Source: CAZCWX01 sp964502465
GTDB lineage: Bacteria; Desulfobacterota; Binatia; Bin18
Direction: 5' to 3'
Assembly: GCA_964502465.1 (NCBI GenBank)
Contig: CAZCWX010000352.1
Location: forward strand, 1 to 12,111
DNA: 12,111 nucleotides
Shown here: positions 1 through 7,208 of the stretch, piece by piece
How positions within the stretch are numbered: the first letter of the stretch is position 1
How the letters are laid out: each line of letters opens with the position of its first letter
The notes under the pieces: generated by a model
Told to the model about the DNA's origin: nothing
The model's input: only the letters and a program-made list of their open reading frames with translations
Databases searched by the model: none
Translations under genes and position numbers: made by a program

Positions 1-2221
1 GACCACCGTCGGCATACTTCTCCAACAGGGCGTGCAGGACCTCCCGCGCTGGATTGCCGTATTTGGCGAAGACGTTGCGTTTCTTCACCTGTTCGGCGCG
101 TTCGCGGCGGGTGAGCGGCGGTTGGTCAAAGGCGATGTGACAGATAAGATCGAACGCGTCATAGTCACGGCCCACCTGTTCGGCCAGTTCGTCGAGAAAG
201 ACGCCTTGGCCGGCGAGTTCCTCAACGATGGCTTGCTTGCGGTCGGCGTCATTCCAGGCGTTGAGAAAGGCGTTGAGCGAGGAGTACGCCTTGCGGACGG
301 TGTTACGTGTATAGTCCTTGAGCGACTCGGTGATCAACTTGCCGTCGGCGTCGAGATATTGGACGCGCTCGGTCACGACCGTGACCGCCACGTCGTCCAC
401 ATAGTACCTCGTGGATCTTCCTGGGGTAGCATCATCTGTCGATAAAGGGGACGACTGATCGCCGAATGTGGGTGAATCTTCGTCGATCAGGCCAACGCCA
501 AACGCCTCGTCCTGAGGAACAACGGGCTCTCCTTCTTTTGGCTCGTAGATCTGCACGGGATCGCCATCAAAGTCCGGGTCCGCGAAGAGCGCGGTCGCCC
601 GTTTGAAGTCCATGATGGTGAAGAAGAGTTTACTGTAGTCTTCGTTAATGCGCGTGCCGCGACCGATGATTTGCTTGAACTCGGTCATCGAATTGATGCG
701 GCGGTCCAGCACAATGAGATGACAGGTCTGGGCGTCTACGCCTGTAGTCATAAGCCGCGAGGTGGTGGCGATGACAGGGAAGGTCGATTCAGGATCGATG
801 AAGTTGTCGAGCTGTACTTTGCCTTCCTCGTTGTCGCCGGTGATGCGCATCACGTACCTGTTGTTGGCGGCGGCCAGGTCCGGGTTGGCGTTGACCAGCG
901 CCTGACGCATGCGCTCGGCGTGATCGATATTCTCGCAAAAGACGATGGTTTTAGCGAAGCGGTCGGTAGCTTTGAGAAAATCGGTGATCTTGGCGGCGAC
1001 GAGTTCGCTGCGCTTCTTCAGGATGAGGCTGCGGTCAAAGTCGAGCGCGTTGTATTCGCGGTCCTCTATTTCCCGGCCATACCTGTCGGTTTTGCCTTTT
1101 TCTGGTCGCCACCCGTCGAGGTCTTTGTCGAAGCCAATGCGGACGACTTTGTAGGGCGCGAGGAAGCCATCGGAGATCCCTTGCTTGAGCGAATAGAGGT
1201 AGAGGGGCTCGCCGAAGTACTCGATGTTGGAAACGTCCCGGGTTTCCTTGGGTGTGGCGGTCAGGCCGATCTGCGTCGCGGAGGAAAAATACTCCAGCAC
1301 CTTGCGCCAGGCCGCGTCGTCGGCCGCGCTGCCGCGATGACACTCGTCCACCACCACCAGGTCAAAAAAGTCCGGCGAGAACTGCTTGTAGATGTTCTGC
1401 TCTTCCTCTGTGCCGGTGACGGCCTGATACAGCGACAGGTAGATCTCAAAGGCTTTGTCTGCCGTGCGGTTGGTGATCTTGGTCATCGCCTGACCGAACG
1501 GCTTGAAGTCGTTGGTCTTGGTTTGGTCGGCGAGGATATTGCGATCCACGAGAAACAGAATGCGCTTCTTAGCCCCTGACTTCCACAGCCGCCAGATAAT
1601 TTGAAAGGCCGTATACGTCTTGCCCGTCCCGGTGGCCATCACCAGCAGGATGCGGTTTTCACCACGAGCGATAGCATCCACTGTGCGGTTGATGGCGACC
1701 AACTGGTAGTAGCGCGGCGATTTGCCGGACCCGTCGTCGTAGTAGTCCTGTGTGGTGATGGTTTCTTGTGCCGGTGTGTACCCCTTGGCTGCTCGGTAGC
1801 GTGCCCATAGTTCATTGGGGGTCGGAAACTGATCGAGGGGAATTTCTCGTTCGACAACGCTGCTGGCGCCGGTGCGGTCGTGCTCAAGAAACGCATCACC
1901 GTTGGAACTGTAGGCGAACGGGACATCAAGAATCTCGGCGTAGGCGAGCGCTTGCTGCATACCAGCGCCGACCGAGTGGTTATTATCCTTCGCCTCTACG
2001 ACCGCGATGGGCATGTTCGGCTTGTAGAATAAAATGTAATCGGCCTTCTTGGCTTCGCCGCGTTTCACCGTTTTGCCGCGCACGATGACGCGCCCCTTGG
2101 TGAAGTAGATTTCCTCGCGCAGTTGGGTCATCACGTTCCACTTGGTCCCGTTCATGCCGACGATTGCCGGCGTGATGAACTTCGTGCGGATATCCGCTTC
2201 GGTGAGGGTCTTCTTATTCAT
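1..2221 (-). CDS. hsdR: Type I restriction enzyme subunit R (HsdR), 3'-truncated by the window edge
   Basis: ATP-dependent DNA translocase and nuclease subunit of a type I restriction-modification complex; it works with HsdM and HsdS to cut unmodified foreign DNA. I read it by reverse translation from ATG at 2221; the frame is open to the left edge (about 740 codons), so only the extreme C-terminus is missing compared with the usual ~780-810 residues. The start reads MNKKTLTEADIRTKFITPAI. The nuclease PD-ExK site is D61-x14-E76-A-K78. The SF2 helicase motor shows Walker A ATGTGKT (about 196-202), the Walker B box DECH (292-295), motif III GLTATP, and motif VI QIIGRGTR from 517. The C-terminal part matches the EcoEI-type R subunit. 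No hsdM or hsdS is visible; they could lie beyond the left edge. The start overlaps a 40-codon ORF by 8 nt, and no clear Shine-Dalgarno precedes it, so initiation may depend on that upstream ORF. Confidence 0.93.
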   Translation of the reverse strand, partial: MNKKTLTEADIRTKFITPAIVGMNGTKWNVMTQLREEIYFTKGRVIVRGKTVKRGEAKKADYILFYKPNMPIAVVEAKDNNHSVGAGMQQALAYAEILDVPFAYSSNGDAFLEHDRTGASSVVEREIPLDQFPTPNELWARYRAAKGYTPAQETITTQDYYDDGSGKSPRYYQLVAINRTVDAIARGENRILLVMATGTGKTYTAFQIIWRLWKSGAKKRILFLVDRNILADQTKTNDFKPFGQAMTKITNRTADKAFEIYLSLYQAVTGTEEEQNIYKQFSPDFFDLVVVDECHRGSAADDAAWRKVLEYFSSATQIGLTATPKETRDVSNIEYFGEPLYLYSLKQGISDGFLAPYKVVRIGFDKDLDGWRPEKGKTDRYGREIEDREYNALDFDRSLILKKRSELVAAKITDFLKATDRFAKTIVFCENIDHAERMRQALVNANPDLAAANNRYVMRITGDNEEGKVQLDNFIDPESTFPVIATTSRLMTTGVDAQTCHLIVLDRRINSMTEFKQIIGRGTRINEDYSKLFFTIMDFKRATALFADPDFDGDPVQIYEPKEGEPVVPQDEAFGVGLIDEDSPTFGDQSSPLSTDDATPGRSTRYYVDDVAVTVVTERVQYLDADGKLITESLKDYTRNTVRKAYSSLNAFLNAWNDADRKQAIVEELAGQGVFLDELAEQVGRDYDAFDLICHIAFDQPPLTRRERAEQVKKRNVFAKYGNPAREVLHALLEKYADGG

Positions 2222-2336
2222 TAGTCCATTCGATCTGCACGCCACCACGGGGGGCGCGATCGTGAGTTGGGGTGTCGGCCTGCGGCCTGCGGCGACATCG
2301 GCATGTACGGTCTACTAAATTCCCCGGTTCAGGCAT
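2214..2336 (-). CDS. Small 40-aa ORF overlapping the hsdR start
   Basis: ATG at 2336 to TAA at 2214-2216, 40 residues, with the stop lying inside the ATGAATAA that also carries the hsdR start (8-nt overlap). The last part reads ADTPTHDRAPRGGVQIEWTNE in two pieces: ADTPTHDRAP, then RGGVQIEWTNE. The hydrophilic tail ending in GGVQIEW looks like a genuine protein C-terminus, whereas the first ~17 residues are arginine/cysteine-rich and unconvincing. One explanation is the surviving 3' end of a gene that once preceded hsdR, with a rearrangement near the imperfect repeat at 2276-2300. It may also simply supply translational coupling to hsdR. No Shine-Dalgarno is obvious before its ATG. I do not recognise the family. 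Confidence 0.35.
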   Translation of the reverse strand: MPEPGNLVDRTCRCRRRPQADTPTHDRAPRGGVQIEWTNE

Positions 2337-2534
2337 AGTGCCTCATGGTCGACACAGGTTATATGACACAATCCGCAACATAGCACAGATGCGGACGCCA
2401 ATGTTATCGTGCTCGACCTGTACCTCCGGCATCTCACAGCCGATCCGCCGGGCTGTACACTTCTTGTCCTCCTCGGTTCAATACCTTTGTCAGCGCTGCC
2501 AAAAGCAGATAAAGCATGTGAGGAGGAGGACTCT
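2222..2534. other. 313-bp divergent intergenic region
   Basis: Lies between the divergent hsdR and luciferase-family genes. Besides the 40-codon minus ORF, it holds a GC-rich imperfect inverted repeat at about 2276-2300 (TGTCG ... CGACA around two tandem GGCCTGC units). It ends with the strong AGGAGGAGGA ribosome binding site at 2521-2530. A possible promoter for the plus gene is TTGTCA at about 2489 followed by an AT-rich stretch, but the -10 match is poor and I do not call it. Confidence 0.4.
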
Positions 2535-3557
2535 ATGAATATTGGACTTTTGTTTCCCTTTCGCAATCCGCCGCAGTGGCGCAAACCTTTTCCCCAGTTC
2601 TATGCCGAACAGCTCCGCCAGACGCAGGTGGCGGAAGCACTCGGATATGACACTATTTGGCTCACCGAACATCACTTTGCCGAGGATGGCTACTCTCCGT
2701 CCCTGTTGCCGATTGCTGGTGCCATTGCTGGAATGACCAGTCGCGTGCGCATTGGCACCTTTCTGTTGCTGTTACCTTTGCATAACGCGGTACGGGTGGC
2801 CGAAGACGCGGCGACGGTCGATATCATTGCCAACGGTCGCTTTGATCTGGGGCTCGGCCAGGGCTATGCGCCGTCAGAGTTTGACGGCTATGGTATTCCT
2901 CGCAACGAACGGGCATCACGCCTGGAAGAGGGGATTGCCGTCATTCGGGGCATGTGGACGCAGGACCCCTTTTCTTACCAGGGCAAGCATTACAATTTAA
3001 AGCATATCCGCATGGTCCCTAAACCTGCGCAAACACCGCACCCGCCACTGTGGATTGGTGCTAGTGCGAAGAAAGCGGTGGAACGGGCCGCACGCCTTGG
3101 TTGTCACTTCTTAGGAGGTGGCGATGTGGCTTCCCAAAACATCTACGATACGGCACTGCGTGCCCATGGACGCGATCCCAAAGACTATCATGCGGCGCAA
3201 TTGCGCTGGGCCTATGTCGCGCCAACCTATGAACAGGCGTGGAACGACGTGCAAGACCATCTCCACTATATGTTGACGTGGTATGGCCGGTGGATAGCCG
3301 AGGCCAAGGATTTTGTCGGAGCGGAGAAGATGAGTCAGTTACCGCCTCCCGCCGAACTCCGCCATGTCACCGAGCAGCTCATTGGTCGCCCGATGGTGGG
3401 AACTCCAGAGGACGTCGGTCGCGAGATCGCAACCATGACGAAAAAGATTCGCACCACCCACCTGGTCATGGGCATGCATCTGCCCGGACTGGATCCCGAA
3501 AAGAGTCAGCGCTCGATGGAACTGTTTGCCAAGGAGGTCATGCCCGCTCTGCACTAA
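2535..3557 (+). CDS. LLM-class (luciferase-like) flavin/F420-dependent oxidoreductase
   Basis: A 340-residue cytoplasmic TIM-barrel oxidoreductase of the bacterial luciferase superfamily; members use FMNH2 with O2 or coenzyme F420 to oxidise or reduce small organic substrates. Seen: N-terminal strand MNIGLLFPFR, the family box WLTEHHF at about 42-48, the barrel segment GRFDLGLGQGY at 101-111 followed by EFDGYGIPRNER, and the phosphate/flavin-region box PKPAQTPHPPLWIGAS at about 162-177. Length fits the family. I chose the ATG at 2535 because AGGAGGAGGA lies 4 nt upstream and the luciferase fold begins right there; the frame stays open upstream to 2409, but that extension has no family features. 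The next gene starts 71 bp downstream in the same direction, so the two are probably one transcript. Substrate and cofactor cannot be told from sequence. Confidence 0.9.
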   Translation: MNIGLLFPFRNPPQWRKPFPQFYAEQLRQTQVAEALGYDTIWLTEHHFAEDGYSPSLLPIAGAIAGMTSRVRIGTFLLLLPLHNAVRVAEDAATVDIIANGRFDLGLGQGYAPSEFDGYGIPRNERASRLEEGIAVIRGMWTQDPFSYQGKHYNLKHIRMVPKPAQTPHPPLWIGASAKKAVERAARLGCHFLGGGDVASQNIYDTALRAHGRDPKDYHAAQLRWAYVAPTYEQAWNDVQDHLHYMLTWYGRWIAEAKDFVGAEKMSQLPPPAELRHVTEQLIGRPMVGTPEDVGREIATMTKKIRTTHLVMGMHLPGLDPEKSQRSMELFAKEVMPALH

Positions 3558-3628
3558 CTCACTAATCTGACTAGAGGACAAAGAACAACCTCAGAGAGAC
3601 GGTCCACACCCAGAAGGAGGAAACACAG

Positions 3629-4837
3629 ATGGAAATCCATGGTACATGCGACCCAAAGTTTCACTTGGTGCGGCAGGAGTTTGAACGAAATTTGCGTGAG
3701 CGCGGCGAAGTAGGGGCGTCGGTCTGTGTCACGCTGCACGGCGAAACCGTGGTGGACTTGTGGGGAGGAATGACGCGTGCCGACACGCAGACGCCGTGGA
3801 CAGCAGAGACAGTCAGTATTGTCTTTTCGTCCACCAAAGGAGCGACGGCCCTCTGCGCCCATATGCTGGCCTCACGCGGCCAACTGGATCTGGATGCGCC
3901 AGTCGCCGCCTACTGGCCAGAATTTGCCCAAGCCGGCAAAGCGCAGATCCCGGTCAAAATGCTCTTGAATCATCAAGCGGGTCTGCCAGCCGTGCGTACA
4001 CCGTTACCCCAGGGTGCCTACGCTGACTGGGAGTTGATGGTCAATACGTTGGCAAAAGAAGAGCCGTTTTGGGAACCTGGCACGCGCAACGGCTATCATG
4101 CGCTCACGATGGGGTGGCTGGTGGGCGAGGTGGTGCGACGCGTCTCCGGCAAGTCGCTCGGGGCTTTCTTCCAGGAGGAGGTCGCCAAGCCGCTGGGGTT
4201 GGATTTCTGGATTGGCTTGCCGGAAGAGGAAGAGTCACGGGTCGCGCCGATGATTGCTGCCGAGCCCGATCCCCAAAGCCTCTTTTTCCAAGAGATCGCC
4301 AAACCCGGGTCCCTGCAGTCGCTCGTGCTCCTCAACTCCGGCGGCTATATGGGTGCTCAGCCTGAGTATGACTCGCGGGCGGCGCATGCAGCGGAGATTG
4401 GCGCAGCCGGGGGTATTACCAACGCGCGCGGCTTGGCGGGAATGTACGCGCCGCTGGCCTGCGGAGGAAAACTCAAAGGAGTGGAGTTGGTGAACCCCGA
4501 CATGTTGGCCCGAATGTCCAGAGTGTCTTCCGCGACCGGGAGAGATGCCGTGCTCATGATGCCAACCCGGTTTGCCCTGGGCTTCATGAAATCCATGGAC
4601 AATCGCCGGGAGCCTCCTGGCGTGCAGGACAGTGCCCTCTTCGGGGAGGAGGCTTTTGGCCATGTGGGAGCAGGAGGTTCGTTTGGCTTTGCTGATCCCG
4701 CAGCGGCGATGTCGTTTGGCTACACGATGAACCGGATGGGGCTGGGAGCCTCGCTCAACGCGCGGGGGCAAAGCCTGGTGGATGCGACCTACCGCTCATT
4801 GGGGTATCGGTCGGATGCCTCTGGGGCATGGACCTGA
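3629..4837 (+). CDS. Serine hydrolase, beta-lactamase/EstB-like (class C fold) family
   Basis: A 402-residue serine hydrolase of the beta-lactamase (PF00144) superfamily, closest in style to EstB-type carboxylesterases rather than true beta-lactamases. Seen: nucleophile motif S67-S-T-K70 (SxxK) in VFSSTKGA, the second active-site tyrosine Y156 in GTRNGYHALTMGWLVGEV, the LLNHQAGLP turn at 112-120, and a C-terminal HVGAGGSFGFADP box at about 345-357 corresponding to the KTG/HxG region. No signal peptide is visible, which argues for a cytoplasmic esterase or amidase and against a periplasmic antibiotic-resistance enzyme. The start is supported by AGAAGGAGGAAA at about 3614-3625, a few nt before the ATG. 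It follows the luciferase-family gene by 71 bp and converges on the acyl-CoA dehydrogenase. Substrate unknown. Confidence 0.9.
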   Translation: MEIHGTCDPKFHLVRQEFERNLRERGEVGASVCVTLHGETVVDLWGGMTRADTQTPWTAETVSIVFSSTKGATALCAHMLASRGQLDLDAPVAAYWPEFAQAGKAQIPVKMLLNHQAGLPAVRTPLPQGAYADWELMVNTLAKEEPFWEPGTRNGYHALTMGWLVGEVVRRVSGKSLGAFFQEEVAKPLGLDFWIGLPEEEESRVAPMIAAEPDPQSLFFQEIAKPGSLQSLVLLNSGGYMGAQPEYDSRAAHAAEIGAAGGITNARGLAGMYAPLACGGKLKGVELVNPDMLARMSRVSSATGRDAVLMMPTRFALGFMKSMDNRREPPGVQDSALFGEEAFGHVGAGGSFGFADPAAAMSFGYTMNRMGLGASLNARGQSLVDATYRSLGYRSDASGAWT

Positions 4838-4838
4838 G

Positions 4839-4878
4839 CGCACGCAACGATCGTCCGACTGAACGGGGGGTGCGTGTG
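4839..4878. terminator. Possible weak hairpin between convergent genes
   Basis: CGCACGCA at 4839-4846 can pair with TGCGTGTG at 4871-4878 (8 bp with one G-T wobble), with a 24-nt loop. It sits exactly between the two convergent stop codons. There is no T-run on either strand and the loop is long, so a terminator role is only suggested by position. Confidence 0.2.
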
Positions 4879-4881
4879 TAC

Positions 4882-6045
4882 TTATCCTTTTGCTAATCCC
4901 AGCCGGTTGGCAATGTTATTGCGCTGGATGGCAGAAGACCCTCCGATAATGGGAAAGAGCAGGACATCGCGCACGTAGCGTTGCACATCATATTCCATAG
5001 CGTAGCCATAGGCGCCCAGAATCTTCTGGGCGTTCAAGGCCACGCGGGTGGCGGCTTCACAGACGAAGAGTTTGGCCATCGAGGTTTCGGCTGAACACGG
5101 GCGCTCCTCCTGTGCGAGCCGTGCGCAGTGATACGTCATCAGGCGTGAGGCAAACAGGTCTGTCGCCATATCGGCTAACAGATGGCGGACGGCTTGGTGC
5201 GCGGCGATCGGCTTGCCAAACTGCCGCCGCTCCTGGGCATATTGACAGGCATCATCGTACGCGGCCTGGCCGATGCCGAGCGCACCCGCTGCCACCTCAA
5301 TCTTCTCCACATCCAGCGCCGGCCTCGCCAATTGCATCCAGCCCTGGTGGAGCATATCCATCCCGCCCACCAGGTTTTCTGTGGGGACTCGCACGTTGTC
5401 AAAGGTCACGTCGGTGGTCTTGACGCCGTGGTATCCCATTTTCTTGATCGGCTCGATGGTGACGCCAGGAGATTTCGGGTCGATCAACAGGAGGTTGAGA
5501 TTCTTATAGCGTGGCGCGGTCCGGTCCGTCCGCAGCAGCGTGAAAATATAGTCTGCAATCTCCGCCCCTGTGCACCACCGCTTGGCGCCGTTGACGACAA
5601 AGGAGTCTCCCTCTAACTCGGCATGCGTTTCCACCGAGGCAAGGTCCGAGCCGACATTCGGCTCGCTGAGTCCATAGGCAAAAAGCAGCTCGCCCGCTGC
5701 TAACCGTGGCAGCAGCGTGCGTTTCTGCTCTTCACTCCCGGATTCACAGATGTTCACGGCCCCATAAAAGGCGCCCATAACGTAAATCAGACTGGTCATC
5801 AGATAGCCGCGCGACAACTCTTCTATGGTGATGATCGCTCCCAGCATGTCGCGACCCGCGCCGCCGTATTCCTCCGGGGTTGTCAAACCAAACACCCCCA
5901 GCTCACGCAACTTGGCGGTCAACTCGGGGGGATAATAGTCTTCCTCATCCCACCGCCGCACCTTTTCACGCGGACACTCACGCGCCAAAAAGCGCCGCAA
6001 ACTGTGGCGCAACATCTCATGCTCACGCGATTCAGGGACATACAT
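4882..6045 (-). CDS. Acyl-CoA dehydrogenase family protein
   Basis: A 387-residue FAD-dependent acyl-CoA dehydrogenase, introducing an alpha-beta double bond into an acyl-CoA and passing electrons to ETF. Seen: N-terminal helical domain, the FAD/substrate signature GLSEPNVGSDLAS at about 125-137, the mid beta-domain with WCTGAEIADYIF, and the C-terminal helical box QKILGAYGY at about 340-348 before DVQRYVRD. The MCAD-type catalytic Glu (YEGT) is replaced by glycine: the matching segment is PIIGGSSAIQR, G368. A Glu lies instead at E247 in RPALDVEKIEVAAG, the place used by long-chain and isovaleryl-CoA dehydrogenases. The start at 6045 is chosen for AAGGAGGG about 10 nt upstream and for family length; the frame is open a further 69 codons to 6252 but that part is arginine-rich and unlike the family. 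Substrate chain length is not determinable. Confidence 0.93.
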   Translation of the reverse strand: MYVPESREHEMLRHSLRRFLARECPREKVRRWDEEDYYPPELTAKLRELGVFGLTTPEEYGGAGRDMLGAIITIEELSRGYLMTSLIYVMGAFYGAVNICESGSEEQKRTLLPRLAAGELLFAYGLSEPNVGSDLASVETHAELEGDSFVVNGAKRWCTGAEIADYIFTLLRTDRTAPRYKNLNLLLIDPKSPGVTIEPIKKMGYHGVKTTDVTFDNVRVPTENLVGGMDMLHQGWMQLARPALDVEKIEVAAGALGIGQAAYDDACQYAQERRQFGKPIAAHQAVRHLLADMATDLFASRLMTYHCARLAQEERPCSAETSMAKLFVCEAATRVALNAQKILGAYGYAMEYDVQRYVRDVLLFPIIGGSSAIQRNNIANRLGLAKG

Positions 6046-6250
6046 AGCCGCAGGCCCTCCTTGTGATGTTTGCGGATTCCCAACCTTTGGTTGTGTTTCC
6101 TCCTGGGATATAACACGACGCGCTCCGCGCAGAAAAGAGCCGCGAGATTTTTTGCGGAAGAGCGGGTCGATGGCAGGCCGCATTCGGTGTACGATGGTGG
6201 CAACCCCGCCTACTCTAATAGGCTGATATCTTAAAAAGGAGGCGCGCAGC

Positions 6251-6301
6251 ATGATCGATTTGCACTACTGGCCCACCTCCAACGGCAAGAAAGTAACCTA
6301 A
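6251..6301 (+). pseudogene. GST-like N-terminal stub, 16 codons
   Basis: ATG at 6251 follows AAAAAGGAGG with good spacing and encodes MIDLHYWPTSNGKKVT before TAA. These 16 residues match what I know of the first beta strand and the start of helix 1 of one glutathione S-transferase subgroup (MIDLYYWPTPNG-type starts). The sequence after the stop shows no GST continuation in any plus frame that I read, so this looks like a deletion or rearrangement scar rather than a point-mutated gene. The intact ribosome binding site suggests the original gene was live. Alternatively it may be an unrelated short leader ORF; the call rests on one short resemblance. Confidence 0.45.
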
Positions 6302-6319
6302 ATCGACATTGGAGGTAAT

Positions 6320-6338
6320 TCCCTAGTTCGACTAGGGA
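6320..6338. repeat. Perfect 8-bp hairpin/palindrome
   Basis: TCCCTAGT-TCG-ACTAGGGA: perfect 8-bp arms with a 3-nt centre, 19 bp in total. No T-run follows, so a rho-independent terminator is unlikely. It lies 67 bp before the start of the Ddn-like gene and just after the GST-like stub. Operator or recombination relic are both possible. Confidence 0.5.
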
Positions 6339-6404
6339 GACTTGAATCCCTAAATCCTAAATCCACGGGTAAGCATTAGCCAAACTGTAAAGGAGGGGAA
6401 TATT

Positions 6405-6971
6405 ATGCGGGGAAAAAATAAACTATGGCAGGCTACTTTGGCAGTGAGTGCCTCATCGGTCCTTGCCTTCTCAGCTTTCGTGTACGGCCAGAGCGGCAGC
6501 TCAGGAGCCTCTAGCACGGCAAGAGGGGATTCCTCTGGCCGTGGAGCTCCGGGGCTAGCGAAATTAAATGACTTGAATCAACAGGTCATTAAGGAATTCC
6601 GGGCGAACCAAGGGAAGGTTGGCGGTCGGTACGCCAATCGACCGTTGCTTCTCCTGACGACAACCGGGGCCAAGAGTGGTCGAGCGCACACAAGCCCACT
6701 GGCATACACCACAGATGACGATCGCCTCGTCGTGATCGCCTCGTTCGGGGGCGGTCCCAAGAATCCCGCTTGGTACCACAATCTCGTCGCCAACCCGGAG
6801 GCGAGAGTCGAAGTGGGCAGCGAACGCTTTCGGGTCCGGGCCACGGTGACCACGGGTGAAGAGCGCCAGCGGCTGTACAACCGCCAAGCCGAACAGATGC
6901 CGGCTTTTGCCGCGTATCAGCAAAAGACTACCCGGCAGATCCCAGTCATAGTGCTCACGCGCATTGACTGA
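6405..6971 (+). CDS. Deazaflavin (F420)-dependent nitroreductase (Ddn/DUF385) family protein with signal peptide
   Basis: A 188-residue protein. Residues 1-28 form a signal peptide: MRGKNK, a hydrophobic core TLAVSASSVLAFSAF, and a likely cut after VYG-28 before QSG. A Ser/Gly/Ala-rich linker (about 29-50) follows, then a split-barrel domain of the Ddn/DUF385 family with LLLTTTGAKSGRAHTSPLAY at about 82-101 and GGGPKNPAWYHNLVANPEAR at 115-134, both typical of that family, whose characterised members bind F420 and reduce nitro compounds or quinones. There is no twin-arginine motif, so Sec export or membrane anchoring is implied; most relatives I know of are cytosolic or peripherally membrane-bound. 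AAAGGAGGGG at about 6389-6398 supports the start. No operon partner. Confidence 0.87.
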   Translation: MRGKNKLWQATLAVSASSVLAFSAFVYGQSGSSGASSTARGDSSGRGAPGLAKLNDLNQQVIKEFRANQGKVGGRYANRPLLLLTTTGAKSGRAHTSPLAYTTDDDRLVVIASFGGGPKNPAWYHNLVANPEARVEVGSERFRVRATVTTGEERQRLYNRQAEQMPAFAAYQQKTTRQIPVIVLTRID

Positions 6972-7066
6972 GGTAGCGCACGCCGCCGGTGGTCGTAACG
7001 GGCCGCCGCCCCACTGTGGCCGTTCGGGTGTGCACCGATCCGCAAGCAGGCGGCGGTCAGGTGGAA

Positions 7067-7171
7067 CGCCAGACTATGTGAAAACCCCAAATGTTGAACA
7101 TTTGGACCTTGTAAGCTATCGATTTCATTGGATCGCACTTTTGAAAAAGCGAGTTTTTACACACTCTGACG
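7067..7171. mobile_element. MITE-like element with imperfect terminal inverted repeats
   Basis: CGCCAGACTATGTGAAAAC at 7067-7085 and GTTTTTACACACTCTGACG at 7153-7171 are inverted repeats matching at 15 of 19 positions. They enclose 67 bp that contain no ORF but include a perfect palindrome at 7087-7105. The ends resemble insertion-sequence termini of the CAGnCTGTGTGAAAAC type that I associate, from memory, with IS1182-like elements. GAAC occurs at 7064-7067 and again at 7171-7174, so a 4-bp target duplication is possible if the element is 7068-7170. The absence of a transposase suggests a non-autonomous or decayed element. Confidence 0.45.
7087..7105. repeat. Perfect 19-bp inverted repeat
   Basis: CCAAATGTTGAACATTTGG: perfect 9-bp arms around a single central base. 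It lies inside the MITE-like element, next to its left end. It would form a hairpin with a minimal loop or serve as a two-fold protein-binding site. Confidence 0.6.
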
Positions 7172-7208
7172 AACTGTTAGACGGCACAGCTTGGCTTTCA
7201 CGTGGGCC

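Larger units (their letters stand above)
6046..6404. other. 359-bp divergent region with a gene stub and a hairpin
   Basis: Separates the acyl-CoA dehydrogenase (minus) from the Ddn-like gene (plus). It contains the 16-codon GST-like stub, a perfect hairpin at 6320-6338, and a short tandem CTAAATC repeat at about 6350-6363. The part just upstream of the dehydrogenase includes TTATAT (minus strand, about 6106-6111), a possible -10, without a good -35. Confidence 0.4.

Noticed and set aside
671..1579. 302-codon plus-strand ORF
   Set aside because: It is antisense to hsdR, which reads continuously with all helicase motifs on the other strand; the plus translation has no family features.
2409..2534. 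In-frame N-terminal extension of the luciferase-family protein
   Set aside because: The extension has no family features, and the AGGAGGAGGA site directly precedes the ATG at 2535.
4235..4771. 178-codon minus-strand ORF inside the serine hydrolase
   Set aside because: Antisense to a well-supported gene; no recognisable domain and no ribosome binding site.
6046..6252. 69-residue N-terminal extension of the acyl-CoA dehydrogenase
   Set aside because: Arginine-rich and outside the family length; AAGGAGGG precedes the ATG at 6045.
6346..6363. CCCTAAATCCTAAATCC as a repeat array or CRISPR-like unit
   Set aside because: Only two short tandem units, no spacers and no further copies; too small to mean anything on its own.
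7176..7182. GTTAGAC near the GST end as another attC core
   Set aside because: A 7-mer of this degeneracy is expected about once per kilobase. I found no partner box or paired inner boxes at a suitable distance.
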